From positions 1 through 64,000 of the forward strand of contig CAJUCW010000011.1 in assembly GCA_910585275.1 (NCBI GenBank): a stretch of DNA of 64,000 bases, read 5' to 3'. The notes below the pieces were generated by a model that did no database searches, was not told the DNA's origin, and was given only the letters and a program-made list of their open reading frames with translations. Position 1 is the stretch's first letter. Each line of letters starts with the position of its first letter. This DNA comes from an uncultured Muribaculaceae bacterium (GTDB lineage Bacteria; Bacteroidota; Bacteroidia; Bacteroidales; Muribaculaceae). The position numbers were made by a program, and so were the translations under genes. Below are positions 15,389 through 23,636 of this stretch, piece after piece.

Positions 15389-16498
15389 TCAATTGGTGGC
15401 TGCGAGCATCACTTTGATGTCAACGCTCGGCATGTTGAGGAAGGAGGCCACGAGTTTGTCAACGAGTTTGCCGCGGTAACATACGATTCCCGCCTGCACT
15501 CCGGAGTTGCTTGCAAGCATGCTTTCCACACCTCCCTTTATAATCATTTCCGAGAAGAAATTGACAAGCACGTTTGAAAGAGCCATCGCCACGGTGCGCG
15601 GTACGGACAGCGAAGGCTTGGTCTCTTTGAAATTAAGGACATATACCGAATCCTTGATGGCGATTGAGAGATTTTTCGGGAACTCGAACGGGCGCGTACA
15701 TTCCCCTATCAAGATGACGTCGGCCCCTTTGACCTTGTTGAAAAGTACCCTTGGATGAATGGCCACGGTGTTGAGCGAATCTCCGCAATATTGTTTCGCC
15801 ACCTGAAGCGCGGAAATATCGTTGTTCATAAGGGTGACGTAAGCCCCGGCCGCCATGGCGGCTTTAGCTGCGGCATAAGCCACGGTGCCGTCGCCGATTA
15901 TCAACACTTCGCAAGGGTTCACCCCGGCCACTCCAGCGAGAAGCACGCCCTTGCCTCCACCCACGTACGACAGGAATTCCTGCGCATATATGATAGAAGC
16001 CCTGCCGTCGATTTCATCGACGATATTGGCGAATACCGGTTCATCGTTGTAGCTATACATATTGTCGAGTGAGCCGGCCGTGATGTTCTTTTCAAGAAGC
16101 GCCTTTATGATTTTTGCGTCGAATAGCGATTCGTCCATCATTGTGAAGAGTGCGGCCCCTTCATTCATTTTTCTGATGTCTTTTGCCCTCAATGGAAGAT
16201 AAGAGAGCACCACATCGGCTTTCAGTGCTTCTTCGCGCGACACTATCTGCACCCCGAATTCCGTGTAAGACGAATCGGGGAAACTGATATCAGTGGCAGC
16301 GCCGCTCTCCATAAGCACCTTCACACCCGACGAGGTGAGGAGACCGGAGCCTTCGGGGGTGAGAAGAAAACGTGTCTCTTCGGTGTCGGCATAGTTTCCT
16401 ACGAGCCCGATTTTAAGGGCTTTGCTGTTGTCTTCCTCGATTTTCTGCTCCGGCAGCGGGTCGAGTTCTATCGTGCGGTTGTTCTCTTTTTCAGTCAT
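15389..16498 (-). CDS. Alanine dehydrogenase-like protein lacking catalytic residues
   Basis: A 369-residue protein with the two Rossmann domains of alanine dehydrogenase / transhydrogenase alpha. The N-terminal ETRFLLTPEG (residues 41-50) and GGKGVLLAGVAGVNPCEVLI (about 180-199) match the family closely, followed by the NAD-binding GDGTVAYAAA. The residues that do chemistry in alanine dehydrogenase are replaced: the VKEP lysine becomes YLPL (around 100-103), the FLH histidine becomes D122 (LFTMMD), and the later catalytic aspartate is missing. A 28-residue acidic N-terminal extension is also unusual. It may bind a nucleotide as a structural or regulatory protein; alanine oxidation is unlikely. 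Confidence 0.85.
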   Translation of the reverse strand: MTEKENNRTIELDPLPEQKIEEDNSKALKIGLVGNYADTEETRFLLTPEGSGLLTSSGVKVLMESGAATDISFPDSSYTEFGVQIVSREEALKADVVLSYLPLRAKDIRKMNEGAALFTMMDESLFDAKIIKALLEKNITAGSLDNMYSYNDEPVFANIVDEIDGRASIIYAQEFLSYVGGGKGVLLAGVAGVNPCEVLIIGDGTVAYAAAKAAMAAGAYVTLMNNDISALQVAKQYCGDSLNTVAIHPRVLFNKVKGADVILIGECTRPFEFPKNLSIAIKDSVYVLNFKETKPSLSVPRTVAMALSNVLVNFFSEMIIKGGVESMLASNSGVQAGIVCYRGKLVDKLVASFLNMPSVDIKVMLAATN

Positions 16499-16544
16499 GG
16501 TTATATGATGGAGAATTTAAAAAGACATTGAGTTATGTCGTTCA

Positions 16545-16552
16545 CAAAATTA
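16545..16552 (-). promoter_or_regulatory. -7 promoter element for the alanine dehydrogenase-like gene
   Basis: Minus-strand TAATTTTG, matching TAnnTTTG, 47 bp upstream of the ATG at 16498. Confidence 0.45.
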
Positions 16553-16595
16553 GTTTAAAGGAATGTAACTACCAAAAAAAAGACAATATAAATCG

Positions 16596-17132
16596 TCATT
16601 CTTCCGGAAGGAGCCCATGCGAGAGGAAATCGGCTATGTTCGAGTCAATCTGCCGGCGGTCCTCGAGAGAATCCCCCTGCCACGTCACTTTTGCTTTGGA
16701 ATAGAAGGGGGAGCGTGCTTCCAGTTGGGAAGCGATGGTCATTCTGATTTCATCGTCTGTCTTATTGGCGAGCAGCGGTCTTTTCTCGCGTTTGCGCACA
16801 AGTCGTGAAAACAGCACGTCGTCCGATGCTTTCAGCCAAAGCGTGGTGCCTCGGCTGTTCATAAAGTCGATGTTGTCGAAGAAGCAGGGGGTGCCTCCGC
16901 CGCACGATATGATGCAGTTGGAGAAATCCGCCGTTTCGTGGAGCATGTCGCGTTCCCTTTTTCTGAATTCCTCTTCCCCCGCCGAGTCAAATATTTCACG
17001 GACAGTGGCGTGGAAACGTTGTTCGATATAGAAGTCAAGGTCGATGAAACGTAGTCCTGTCGCAGCCGCCAGGGCTTTTCCGAAAGTGGTTTTACCACAT
17101 CCCATGTATCCTATGATAAAAAGAGGTTTCAT
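16596..17132 (-). CDS. aroK: Shikimate kinase
   Basis: A 178-residue P-loop kinase that phosphorylates shikimate at the 3-OH in chorismate synthesis. Walker A GYMGCGKTT is at residues 8-16, the shikimate-binding DLDFYIE near 32-38, a conserved Arg in EFRKRER near 57, GGG at 79-81, and the lid KREKRPLL near 113-120. Length is standard. The neighbouring alanine dehydrogenase-like gene is 97 bp downstream with its own promoter. Confidence 0.95.
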   Translation of the reverse strand: MKPLFIIGYMGCGKTTFGKALAAATGLRFIDLDFYIEQRFHATVREIFDSAGEEEFRKRERDMLHETADFSNCIISCGGGTPCFFDNIDFMNSRGTTLWLKASDDVLFSRLVRKREKRPLLANKTDDEIRMTIASQLEARSPFYSKAKVTWQGDSLEDRRQIDSNIADFLSHGLLPEE

Positions 17133-17174
17133 ATTGTTCTGTTTTTTATTGTCTTATGTCGTGATAAAAATTTT

Positions 17175-20100
17175 TTATCTACGTCTAAATTCGGGACGGT
17201 CGAAGTAGAGGTAGGATGGGTGGGCGAGTATGAACTCTGTTATTATGTCTTTTCTTGCGGAGTCTGCCCTGACGGATAGGCTGTCGAGTGTAGGTAGCAA
17301 TAGAATCTGACGCCTGGTGTCGTTCGACACCGTTTCCCTTTGCGCCGGCGAAAGGGCGGTGTAATACTCTTTCCATTGCAGGGAACGCTCCTTCATCTCT
17401 TTTAAAATAAAGATACCGTCGTCCAACAAATCCCATGAAGAATCTTTTTTCGAAATCTCGATAGCCTGGTTGACAAACTCTACACCTTCATGGAAAGTGG
17501 AGTCAGCCACGGTGAAAGACCCTGCCGGTATATAGAAATAGGGATAACGTTTGATAACGTCCGACAGCATTTCCTTCGCCTCGGATACGTTGCCGTTTTC
17601 GTTTAGATATCTGGCCTGCCTGATATATGCCCCTCTCAACCTGCGACGATGCTCGGCGGTTATCGGGTCGAGATAAGGAATAAACTCATTGAAATCCGGC
17701 AGATTCATCCCTTTTTTTACAGTTGCTATGCTTTGGGAAATAAAAGAGGAATCATTCACATGCGGAGCATAGACATCGGCGAATGCGTTGGGACGTAGCG
17801 CGCCGTCAAGGGCTTTCCTGAAATCGGATGATATGTGCGATAGAAAATAGAGCGGCACCTTGTCATTGTTCTCCATGTCGGTGGCGGCAATGTCGAGAAG
17901 CATGAGTTTCTTGAAAGGTATGTTTCCACCCGAGGCTATTTTACGCAGGTCGATGACGATGGTGTCGGCCTGGCTTTTCCCTGGCAATGTCACTCTTGAA
18001 TGCCTGAAAATAGGAGCCCCGTTTTTTTGCGAATAAAGTTCTTTTAGGGCTTGGATGAGGGGCACCGGGACAGTGTCGGCGTCGGGTGCTATTTTAGTGA
18101 ATGCGTAAGCCCCGTATGCTATGTCGGCGGGTGTGGCGGTGAACCGGAGCGCGGGATGCTTCTGGCGCATAAGGTTGGCAACGTATTCGGGCGTGGCAAG
18201 GTAAGAAATGTCGATTACCTGATGGTTTTTGCCGATGCCTTCAACCTCTTGTGCATACCAGAGCGGGAACGTAAAATTGTCGCCATATGTGAATATCACT
18301 CCGCCGGGTTGCATACCCAGAATGCTTGCGGCGAAATCTTTTACCTCCGCACGCCCTCCCCTGTCGTGGGAGAGATAGTTCTGATAGCACATAAGCGATG
18401 CAACAGCCATGGGCGGTATAACAGCACCGGCCAATTTCACTGCCGTGTATTTGCAACGGTTGGCGAATAAGGAAATGGCAGCCAGTCCGAAGGCAATCCA
18501 GATTGAAAACGCCATAAACGACCCGAGGAACGAATAATCGCGTTCCCGTGGTTCTCCCGGGGTCTGGTTTAGATAAATCACGATTGCAATGCCGGTCATG
18601 AAGAAGAACATGGAGACGATGGCGAGCGTGCGCCGACCTGTTCTTCCGGAACGCGCGAGGAAAACGATTCCGATTATCCCCAAGATGAAAGGAATGCCGT
18701 AATAGGTAGCCCTCGACGGCGAATCGTATGCCATGTCTTCCGGCATTTTGTCTGCCGGCCCAAGCATAGCGTTGTCTATAGGTTTTATGCCGGTAATGAA
18801 GTTGCCATGCTCGATTTCTCCGGTGGAATGGAAATCGTTTTGCCTTCCCACGAAGTTCCACAACAGATAGCGGAAATACATGTATCCCACCTGATACGAC
18901 ATAAGCATTTTCAGATTTTGCAGATAGGTCGGGCGCCATGAAACTTCTTTGTGCCGCATGCCGTCTGCACCGATTTTCCCGGCGGGATTCCCGAGCGAAT
19001 CGATTGTGGCGGAAATTTCAACGAGGTCCATCGTTGACTTGTTCATTCCGGCCCATGATTCATAGCTTTCGATGAGAGATTGCGACGAACCGGTAATTCT
19101 CGGGAACCATAGGTTGAGTTCCGGTGTCATTTCTCGTGAAAATGAATAGTCGCTCAGCAGATAAGCGTCTTTATGCCGGGCAAGGGCCGTCCTGTTGGCG
19201 GCTGAATCCGAGGCTTCGGTTAGCCCGCTGCGGTGATAAAGCCTTGCCCCGGGCAACGCTTTAGAATAAAGCGGTTTCTCTTTTTTAAGAATGTATCTGG
19301 AATAATCCGGAACCGAAGAACCCGGTCTGAAACGTTCTTCCACCAGCGGACGGCTGTATGGGGTGGCGCCATATAACAACGGTTTGGAACCATATTGGTC
19401 GCGCATTATGTAACGGTGGAGTGCGAATATATCTGTGGGGGCTGCTTCGTTCATCGGGGGGGAGGCGCATCCGCGGATGAGTATCACTGCAAATGAGGAA
19501 TATCCGAGAAGAATGAAGAAAAGCATCCATGCCGAATTGGAAATTGCAGTTCTTGACATTCGTGACTTATAGACGGCAATCCATGCCGCGCCGGCAGCCA
19601 CCGCTCCCGATAAAATGACGTTGCCGTTGACGAGGAATGTCCCGGAAAGCCAAATAAAGAGGAAAAGGGAAATATAAAGCGGAAGTCGCGAAGACTTTGT
19701 GGAGAAATAAAGGGTGACGAGGAATGTGGCGGTGAGTAAGAGAAAATATAAGATTACGCCCGAGAAGAAGGGTAGGCCCAATGTGTTGACCGAGAATAAT
19801 TCCACAGTCGATGCCCAGACCAGCACACCGTTCATAATGCCTATGAGAATCAGTGCTATGATTGCAACTGAAGCGGCAACTCCCCAGAATGTCCTCATAA
19901 GTGCGTTCTTACCGGGAAATTCCCTGTAAACGTAGATAAGTGCGAGCACAGGGATGACAAGAAGGTTAAGCTGATGTACGCCCAAAGAAAGCCCCGTGAC
20001 ATAGGCTATGAGTATGAGCAGTCTGGATTTCTGAGCAGGGTCGGTTGAAATAGCCCACTTGATCATCAGCCAGATGGTGAACGACGTGAGGAATGCCGAC

Positions 20101-20570
20101 ATTGCATATACCTCCGCTTCGACCGCAGAAAACCACGTTGAGTCGCATAAGGCGAAACACAGTGCGCCTCCGAAAGCCGCCATTAGCGCAATGTCGGAAC
20201 TATCGAGATAGTAAAAATCCGATTTTCCCGGTTTTCTTTTTATCCCGACCCAGAAAACCAGATGATAGGTTACGAGAAAAAGAAAGGATGCGGCGAGAGC
20301 TGTGAAGACTCCGCTACACAAGTTTATGACGAGGGCGTGATGCTGCTGTGGAAACGGGATGGTGGCCGCCCTCATAGCCAACATCCATACCGGATTGCCC
20401 GGCGGGTGTCCCACTTCGAATCGCGACGCGCAGGTTATATATTCCGGACAATCCCAAAAGGATGCCGATGAATCGGCAGTCAACCAATAAATGGCCAAGG
20501 TTAAAAAGAATATAACGATGGCGGAGATTCTAAGAAATTTTAAAGATATGTTGTCGTTAATCCTGTACAT
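17175..20570 (-). CDS. DUF2723 polytopic membrane protein (putative protein/lipid glycosyltransferase)
   Basis: A 1131-residue protein from the ATG at 20570; longer upstream frames cross the promoter and are rejected. It has many transmembrane segments in the first about 650 residues. It carries the DUF2723 hallmarks ADSSASFWDCPEYITCASRF (residues 32-51) and HPPGNP (55-60), the latter equivalent to the acidic/Pro loop of GT-C enzymes. The C-terminal about 450 residues are soluble and end in a helical region. Bacteroidota DUF2723 proteins are considered GT-C-like glycosyltransferases acting at the membrane; the substrate is unknown here. The -7 promoter box ends only 7 bp before the ATG, so the message may be leaderless. 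Confidence 0.87.
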   Translation of the reverse strand: MYRINDNISLKFLRISAIVIFFLTLAIYWLTADSSASFWDCPEYITCASRFEVGHPPGNPVWMLAMRAATIPFPQQHHALVINLCSGVFTALAASFLFLVTYHLVFWVGIKRKPGKSDFYYLDSSDIALMAAFGGALCFALCDSTWFSAVEAEVYAMSAFLTSFTIWLMIKWAISTDPAQKSRLLILIAYVTGLSLGVHQLNLLVIPVLALIYVYREFPGKNALMRTFWGVAASVAIIALILIGIMNGVLVWASTVELFSVNTLGLPFFSGVILYFLLLTATFLVTLYFSTKSSRLPLYISLFLFIWLSGTFLVNGNVILSGAVAAGAAWIAVYKSRMSRTAISNSAWMLFFILLGYSSFAVILIRGCASPPMNEAAPTDIFALHRYIMRDQYGSKPLLYGATPYSRPLVEERFRPGSSVPDYSRYILKKEKPLYSKALPGARLYHRSGLTEASDSAANRTALARHKDAYLLSDYSFSREMTPELNLWFPRITGSSQSLIESYESWAGMNKSTMDLVEISATIDSLGNPAGKIGADGMRHKEVSWRPTYLQNLKMLMSYQVGYMYFRYLLWNFVGRQNDFHSTGEIEHGNFITGIKPIDNAMLGPADKMPEDMAYDSPSRATYYGIPFILGIIGIVFLARSGRTGRRTLAIVSMFFFMTGIAIVIYLNQTPGEPRERDYSFLGSFMAFSIWIAFGLAAISLFANRCKYTAVKLAGAVIPPMAVASLMCYQNYLSHDRGGRAEVKDFAASILGMQPGGVIFTYGDNFTFPLWYAQEVEGIGKNHQVIDISYLATPEYVANLMRQKHPALRFTATPADIAYGAYAFTKIAPDADTVPVPLIQALKELYSQKNGAPIFRHSRVTLPGKSQADTIVIDLRKIASGGNIPFKKLMLLDIAATDMENNDKVPLYFLSHISSDFRKALDGALRPNAFADVYAPHVNDSSFISQSIATVKKGMNLPDFNEFIPYLDPITAEHRRRLRGAYIRQARYLNENGNVSEAKEMLSDVIKRYPYFYIPAGSFTVADSTFHEGVEFVNQAIEISKKDSSWDLLDDGIFILKEMKERSLQWKEYYTALSPAQRETVSNDTRRQILLLPTLDSLSVRADSARKDIITEFILAHPSYLYFDRPEFRRR

Positions 20571-20576
20571 TGACGG

Positions 20577-20584
20577 CAAAATTA
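20577..20584 (-). promoter_or_regulatory. -7 promoter element abutting the DUF2723 start codon
   Basis: Minus-strand TAATTTTG ends at 20577, with just CCGTCA before the ATG at 20570. Transcription would start at or next to the initiation codon. Confidence 0.5.
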
Positions 20585-20650
20585 CAAAAAAACCTTGTAT
20601 TATGGCATCTATACAATGAAGTTGTTTAAACTTTTTCAATGAAAAAACGA

Positions 20651-20679
20651 AGAGGAACAGTCGCCTCGACTCTTCCTCT
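20651..20679 (-). terminator. Terminator of the putative steroid operon
   Basis: AGAGGAA-c-AGTCG pairs with CGACT-c-TTCCTCT around a 3-nt loop (20651-20679), a 12-bp stem with one mismatch. On the minus strand TCGTTTTTTC follows. It lies 157 bp after the last SDR stop codon and before DUF2723, separating the two units. Confidence 0.8.
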
Positions 20680-20835
20680 CCTTCACACTCATTACTTTTA
20701 TAAATCAAATCATTTGAACATAATCCGACATAATCGCTTTCGCAAGCAATTAGGTCGGTTTGATTCAAGGGTAATTGATAGCCCTCAAATCATTGCAAAA
20801 TTAAGGAATTATCATATAAATTCCAAAATATTTCG

Positions 20836-21612
20836 TTAATTATTTCTAATGAAATCAATGGCTTCAAGACTGCATCTTAATTTTTTTATTCCGGAAGGGG
20901 ATTTGAAGATATTGCCGGAATGGCAGGAATCCAAAGCCCGGAGGGCTCCTTTCGCCCCGTTTTCGGGAGAAAGACAGAGTGGCCGGAACAAAAAGTCGGT
21001 AAGACGGTCATACCATTTCCCCATTCTGAGCATAGGGGTGTCAACCACTCCGGGGTCGGCACAATTCACTATTATCCCTTTATCCGTAAGCACTTCCGAG
21101 AGATGCCGGGCGTAAGCCGTTATGAGTTTTTTCGATAGGGCGTATGCTTTGAGACGTGAAAAGCCTTGCTTCGTAATTTCTCCAGTGATTTGTTGGAAAG
21201 GAAACCACGAGCGTGTGGCCGATGTGGTAAATACGATATGTGCCCCTTTGCCGAGTCGGGGGAGAAGAAGCTCAGTCAAGAGCCTTGTGTTGTAGTAGTT
21301 CACGTTAAGGGTGTCTTCGTGGCCGTCATTGTCCTCTATATATTCCCCGTTCATTGTCCCTGCGTTGTTGACGATGGCATCGATGTCTTCCGACGAAAGG
21401 AGGCGTGAGGCTTCCCTGACCGAAACGGAGTCGGAGAGGTCGAGGGGAATGACGGTTGTGGTCGTTTTATGCCGTTCCGTTAACGATTTTGCAAGATTCT
21501 CCCCCTTTTCTTTGCTGCGGCAGGCAAGTATGACGTGATGCCCCCTTGCGGCCAGTTCTTCCGCTAATGCTTTTCCTATGGCCCCGGTGGCGCCTGTCAA
21601 TAAAACGTTCAT
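20836..21612 (-). CDS. Short-chain dehydrogenase (candidate hydroxysteroid dehydrogenase)
   Basis: A 258-residue classical-type SDR that oxidises or reduces an alcohol/ketone with NAD(P). The cofactor motif TGATGAIG lies at residues 6-13, NNAG near 88-91, the serine in FTTSATRSW near 128, and YALSK gives Tyr and Lys of the active site. It is closest in feel to retinol dehydrogenase/WWOX-type SDRs. Its ATG overlaps the stop of the upstream SDR by 4 bp, so the two are coupled. It is the last gene of the 5-alpha-reductase operon, suggesting a steroid or bile-acid ketone as substrate; this is inference. Confidence 0.85.
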   Translation of the reverse strand: MNVLLTGATGAIGKALAEELAARGHHVILACRSKEKGENLAKSLTERHKTTTTVIPLDLSDSVSVREASRLLSSEDIDAIVNNAGTMNGEYIEDNDGHEDTLNVNYYNTRLLTELLLPRLGKGAHIVFTTSATRSWFPFQQITGEITKQGFSRLKAYALSKKLITAYARHLSEVLTDKGIIVNCADPGVVDTPMLRMGKWYDRLTDFLFRPLCLSPENGAKGALRALDSCHSGNIFKSPSGIKKLRCSLEAIDFIRNN

Positions 21613-22421
21613 CTGATTATACCTTTATCGAGCAAACGGTGTTTGACCATCATCCTTACCGGCGTGGGTGTGATTCCTACACACACGATAGAAATCCTGT
21701 TGAGCCAGCCGTTGATGTATTGTTTTTTGCCACGCAGCATTCTGCCGATGGCTTTGCGGGCGAAGTTTTCCGGAGTGTCGAGCACTTTTATGCCGACTGC
21801 AAGTTTTTTAAGGTTAGCGGGCAGTCCGAAAAGGTCTGTGGCTATTCCTCCAGGGCAAGCCACCGTTACGTTGACTCCGTAGTCTTTCATTTCGTAGTGT
21901 AGCGACCGTGAGAATACCCTGATATAGGCTTTCGTGGCAGCATACATCGCGAGCCCGGGCATAGGCATCCAGCACGACATCGACGACATGTTGAGAATCC
22001 ATCCCGACCTCTCTTCCTTGCGTCGCGATGCAAACCATCGGGAGAGCATGGTCACCGCCGTCACATGGAGCTGGATGAAGCACTCCACTTTTCGGTCAGG
22101 GGTTTCCGCTACAGGGGCGAAGGAGAAAATACCTGCGTTGTTGACGAGTATGTCCGGATTGATTCTTTCAAGCGCACAGAATGCTTCCATCCTGTCGGTT
22201 ACGTCCTGATCCGTAAGGTCTAAGGCGACGATAAATATACGGATGTCAGGAAAGTCGGCCGACAATGCATTCCGGGCATCTACGAGTTTATCCCCGTTGA
22301 TGTCGGTTATGACCAGGTCGCAATGGCGCCTTGCAAGTTCACGGCAGAAATTCATGCCTATCCCTCCGGTTGCTCCGGTGACGATGGCACAATGGCCCGA
22401 GAGGTTATCTGGCGTTTTCAT
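21609..22421 (-). CDS. Short-chain dehydrogenase (17-beta-HSD-like)
   Basis: A 270-residue SDR. The TGATGGIG cofactor motif lies at residues 15-22, NNAG near 94-97, catalytic serine in LNMSSMS near 146, and YAATK near 160-164. The C-terminal hydrophobic segment and the ATDLFGLP type end resemble the 17-beta-HSD type 3/12 and 3-ketoacyl reductase group. It overlaps the flavin oxidoreductase gene by 17 bp and the following SDR by 4 bp. With a 5-alpha-reductase and an OYE-type reductase beside it, a hydroxysteroid dehydrogenase (for example 3-beta) is the leading hypothesis, alternatively a fatty ketone reductase. Confidence 0.84.
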   Translation of the reverse strand: MKTPDNLSGHCAIVTGATGGIGMNFCRELARRHCDLVITDINGDKLVDARNALSADFPDIRIFIVALDLTDQDVTDRMEAFCALERINPDILVNNAGIFSFAPVAETPDRKVECFIQLHVTAVTMLSRWFASRRKEERSGWILNMSSMSCWMPMPGLAMYAATKAYIRVFSRSLHYEMKDYGVNVTVACPGGIATDLFGLPANLKKLAVGIKVLDTPENFARKAIGRMLRGKKQYINGWLNRISIVCVGITPTPVRMMVKHRLLDKGIIR

Positions 22422-23634
22422 CGCGTTGTTTTATCTTTTCAATTTCCTTGAGAATGGCCGGAGGAAGGTCGCGGAGATGCTTGTGGCATGCCATTTCGCG
22501 GGAATACATCCTTGCGATGCAATAGTTTACGTGGTCGCATCCGCAGCGGTGGCATTCGTCATCGCGCATACGGTTGACGAAGTCGGGTTCGTTGAGGAGC
22601 GCACGTCCCATCTGGATGAAATCGAATCCCTCCCCGTCGAGCACTTTGTCTGCATTCTCCCTGCTTACCACCCCTCCGACATAGACGAGTGGCAGGTCGA
22701 GTTCTCTTCTGAACACCTTGGCATCGTCGAGGAAATAAAGCTCTTTGAATGGAGATTTGGGAATCATAAAGCGTCCGAACCACCTCACGCCGTATTTCAA
22801 CCATAACTGCGGCATATAATAAGTCATCGAATAGATGGGCATTTCCCCGCGCATGACATACATCGGCGCCTTGCTCACAAAGCCGCCGGATAGCACCAGC
22901 GCGTGTGCCCCGAGGTTTTGCAGCTCTTTGGCAACAGTGAGGCAGTCGTCTATTTCAAGCCCACCCTTAAAACCGTCGCGCATATTTGTTTTGACAAGAA
23001 CACCCATGTCATTGCCCGCCGCCTTCATCACTTCTTCCATACATTCACGCATGAAACGCATGCGGTTGTCGAGAGAGCCTCCGTATTCGTCGCGGCGACG
23101 GTTGGTGAAAGGAGACAGGAACTGCGAGATAAGATATCCGTGGCCTGCATGCACCTCCACGCAGTCGAATCCTGCATCGCGTGCGGTGCGCACGGCATCG
23201 CCGAATAGCACGGCAAGCTCTTTAAGTTCATCCTTTCTCAGACCTCTCACAAAAGTAGGGGAATAGAGGTTGAATCCGGTCGATGCGCCTACTGGGGTTC
23301 CTCCGGCTGTAGAGCGGTGTGTCATGTTGCCGCAGTGTCCTATCTGGATAGATGCCTTTGCTCCGAAAGAGTGTATTCCGTCGGTGATTTCTTTCAGCGC
23401 GGGCACGATTGCCGGCCGGAGCCAAAGCTGGGTTTTGAAGGAGAGTGCGGAACGGCATATGCCGGCATAGGCGAGGGTGGTCATTCCCACGCCTCCCTTT
23501 GCAACGCTCCAATGGTAGTCGCGCAGCATCGGTGAGGGGTCGTTGTCATTCCCCATCCCTTCGAAGGCGGCCGAACGTATTGTGCGGTTGCGGAGCTCTA
23601 CGGGACCTATGCTGGAAGGAGTGAAGAGTTTCAT
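22405..23634 (-). CDS. Old yellow enzyme-family NADH:flavin oxidoreductase (candidate steroid 5-beta-reductase)
   Basis: A 409-residue FMN TIM-barrel ene-reductase. It starts LFTPSSIGPVELRNRTIRSA. The active-site region EVHAGHGYLISQFLSPFTNR (from about residue 172) and RRDEYGGSLDNRMRF are typical, as is the phosphate-binding VGGVVSRENADKVL near 322. Unlike BaiCD/2,4-dienoyl-CoA reductases it has no FAD/NADPH C-terminal half. It does keep a Cys-rich tail (CHRCGCDHVNYC, about 366-377) that looks like the remains of their iron-sulfur site. In gut Bacteroidales such proteins encoded beside SRD5A-type enzymes act as 5-beta-reductases on 3-oxo-delta-4 steroids. The activity here is inferred. Confidence 0.88.
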   Translation of the reverse strand: MKLFTPSSIGPVELRNRTIRSAAFEGMGNDNDPSPMLRDYHWSVAKGGVGMTTLAYAGICRSALSFKTQLWLRPAIVPALKEITDGIHSFGAKASIQIGHCGNMTHRSTAGGTPVGASTGFNLYSPTFVRGLRKDELKELAVLFGDAVRTARDAGFDCVEVHAGHGYLISQFLSPFTNRRRDEYGGSLDNRMRFMRECMEEVMKAAGNDMGVLVKTNMRDGFKGGLEIDDCLTVAKELQNLGAHALVLSGGFVSKAPMYVMRGEMPIYSMTYYMPQLWLKYGVRWFGRFMIPKSPFKELYFLDDAKVFRRELDLPLVYVGGVVSRENADKVLDGEGFDFIQMGRALLNEPDFVNRMRDDECHRCGCDHVNYCIARMYSREMACHKHLRDLPPAILKEIEKIKQRDENAR

Positions 23635-23636
23635 TG

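Noticed and set aside
20571..20768. N-terminal extension of the DUF2723 protein by 66 residues
   Set aside because: The extension crosses the -7 promoter and a likely terminator region, and the family begins with the RIND-type segment.
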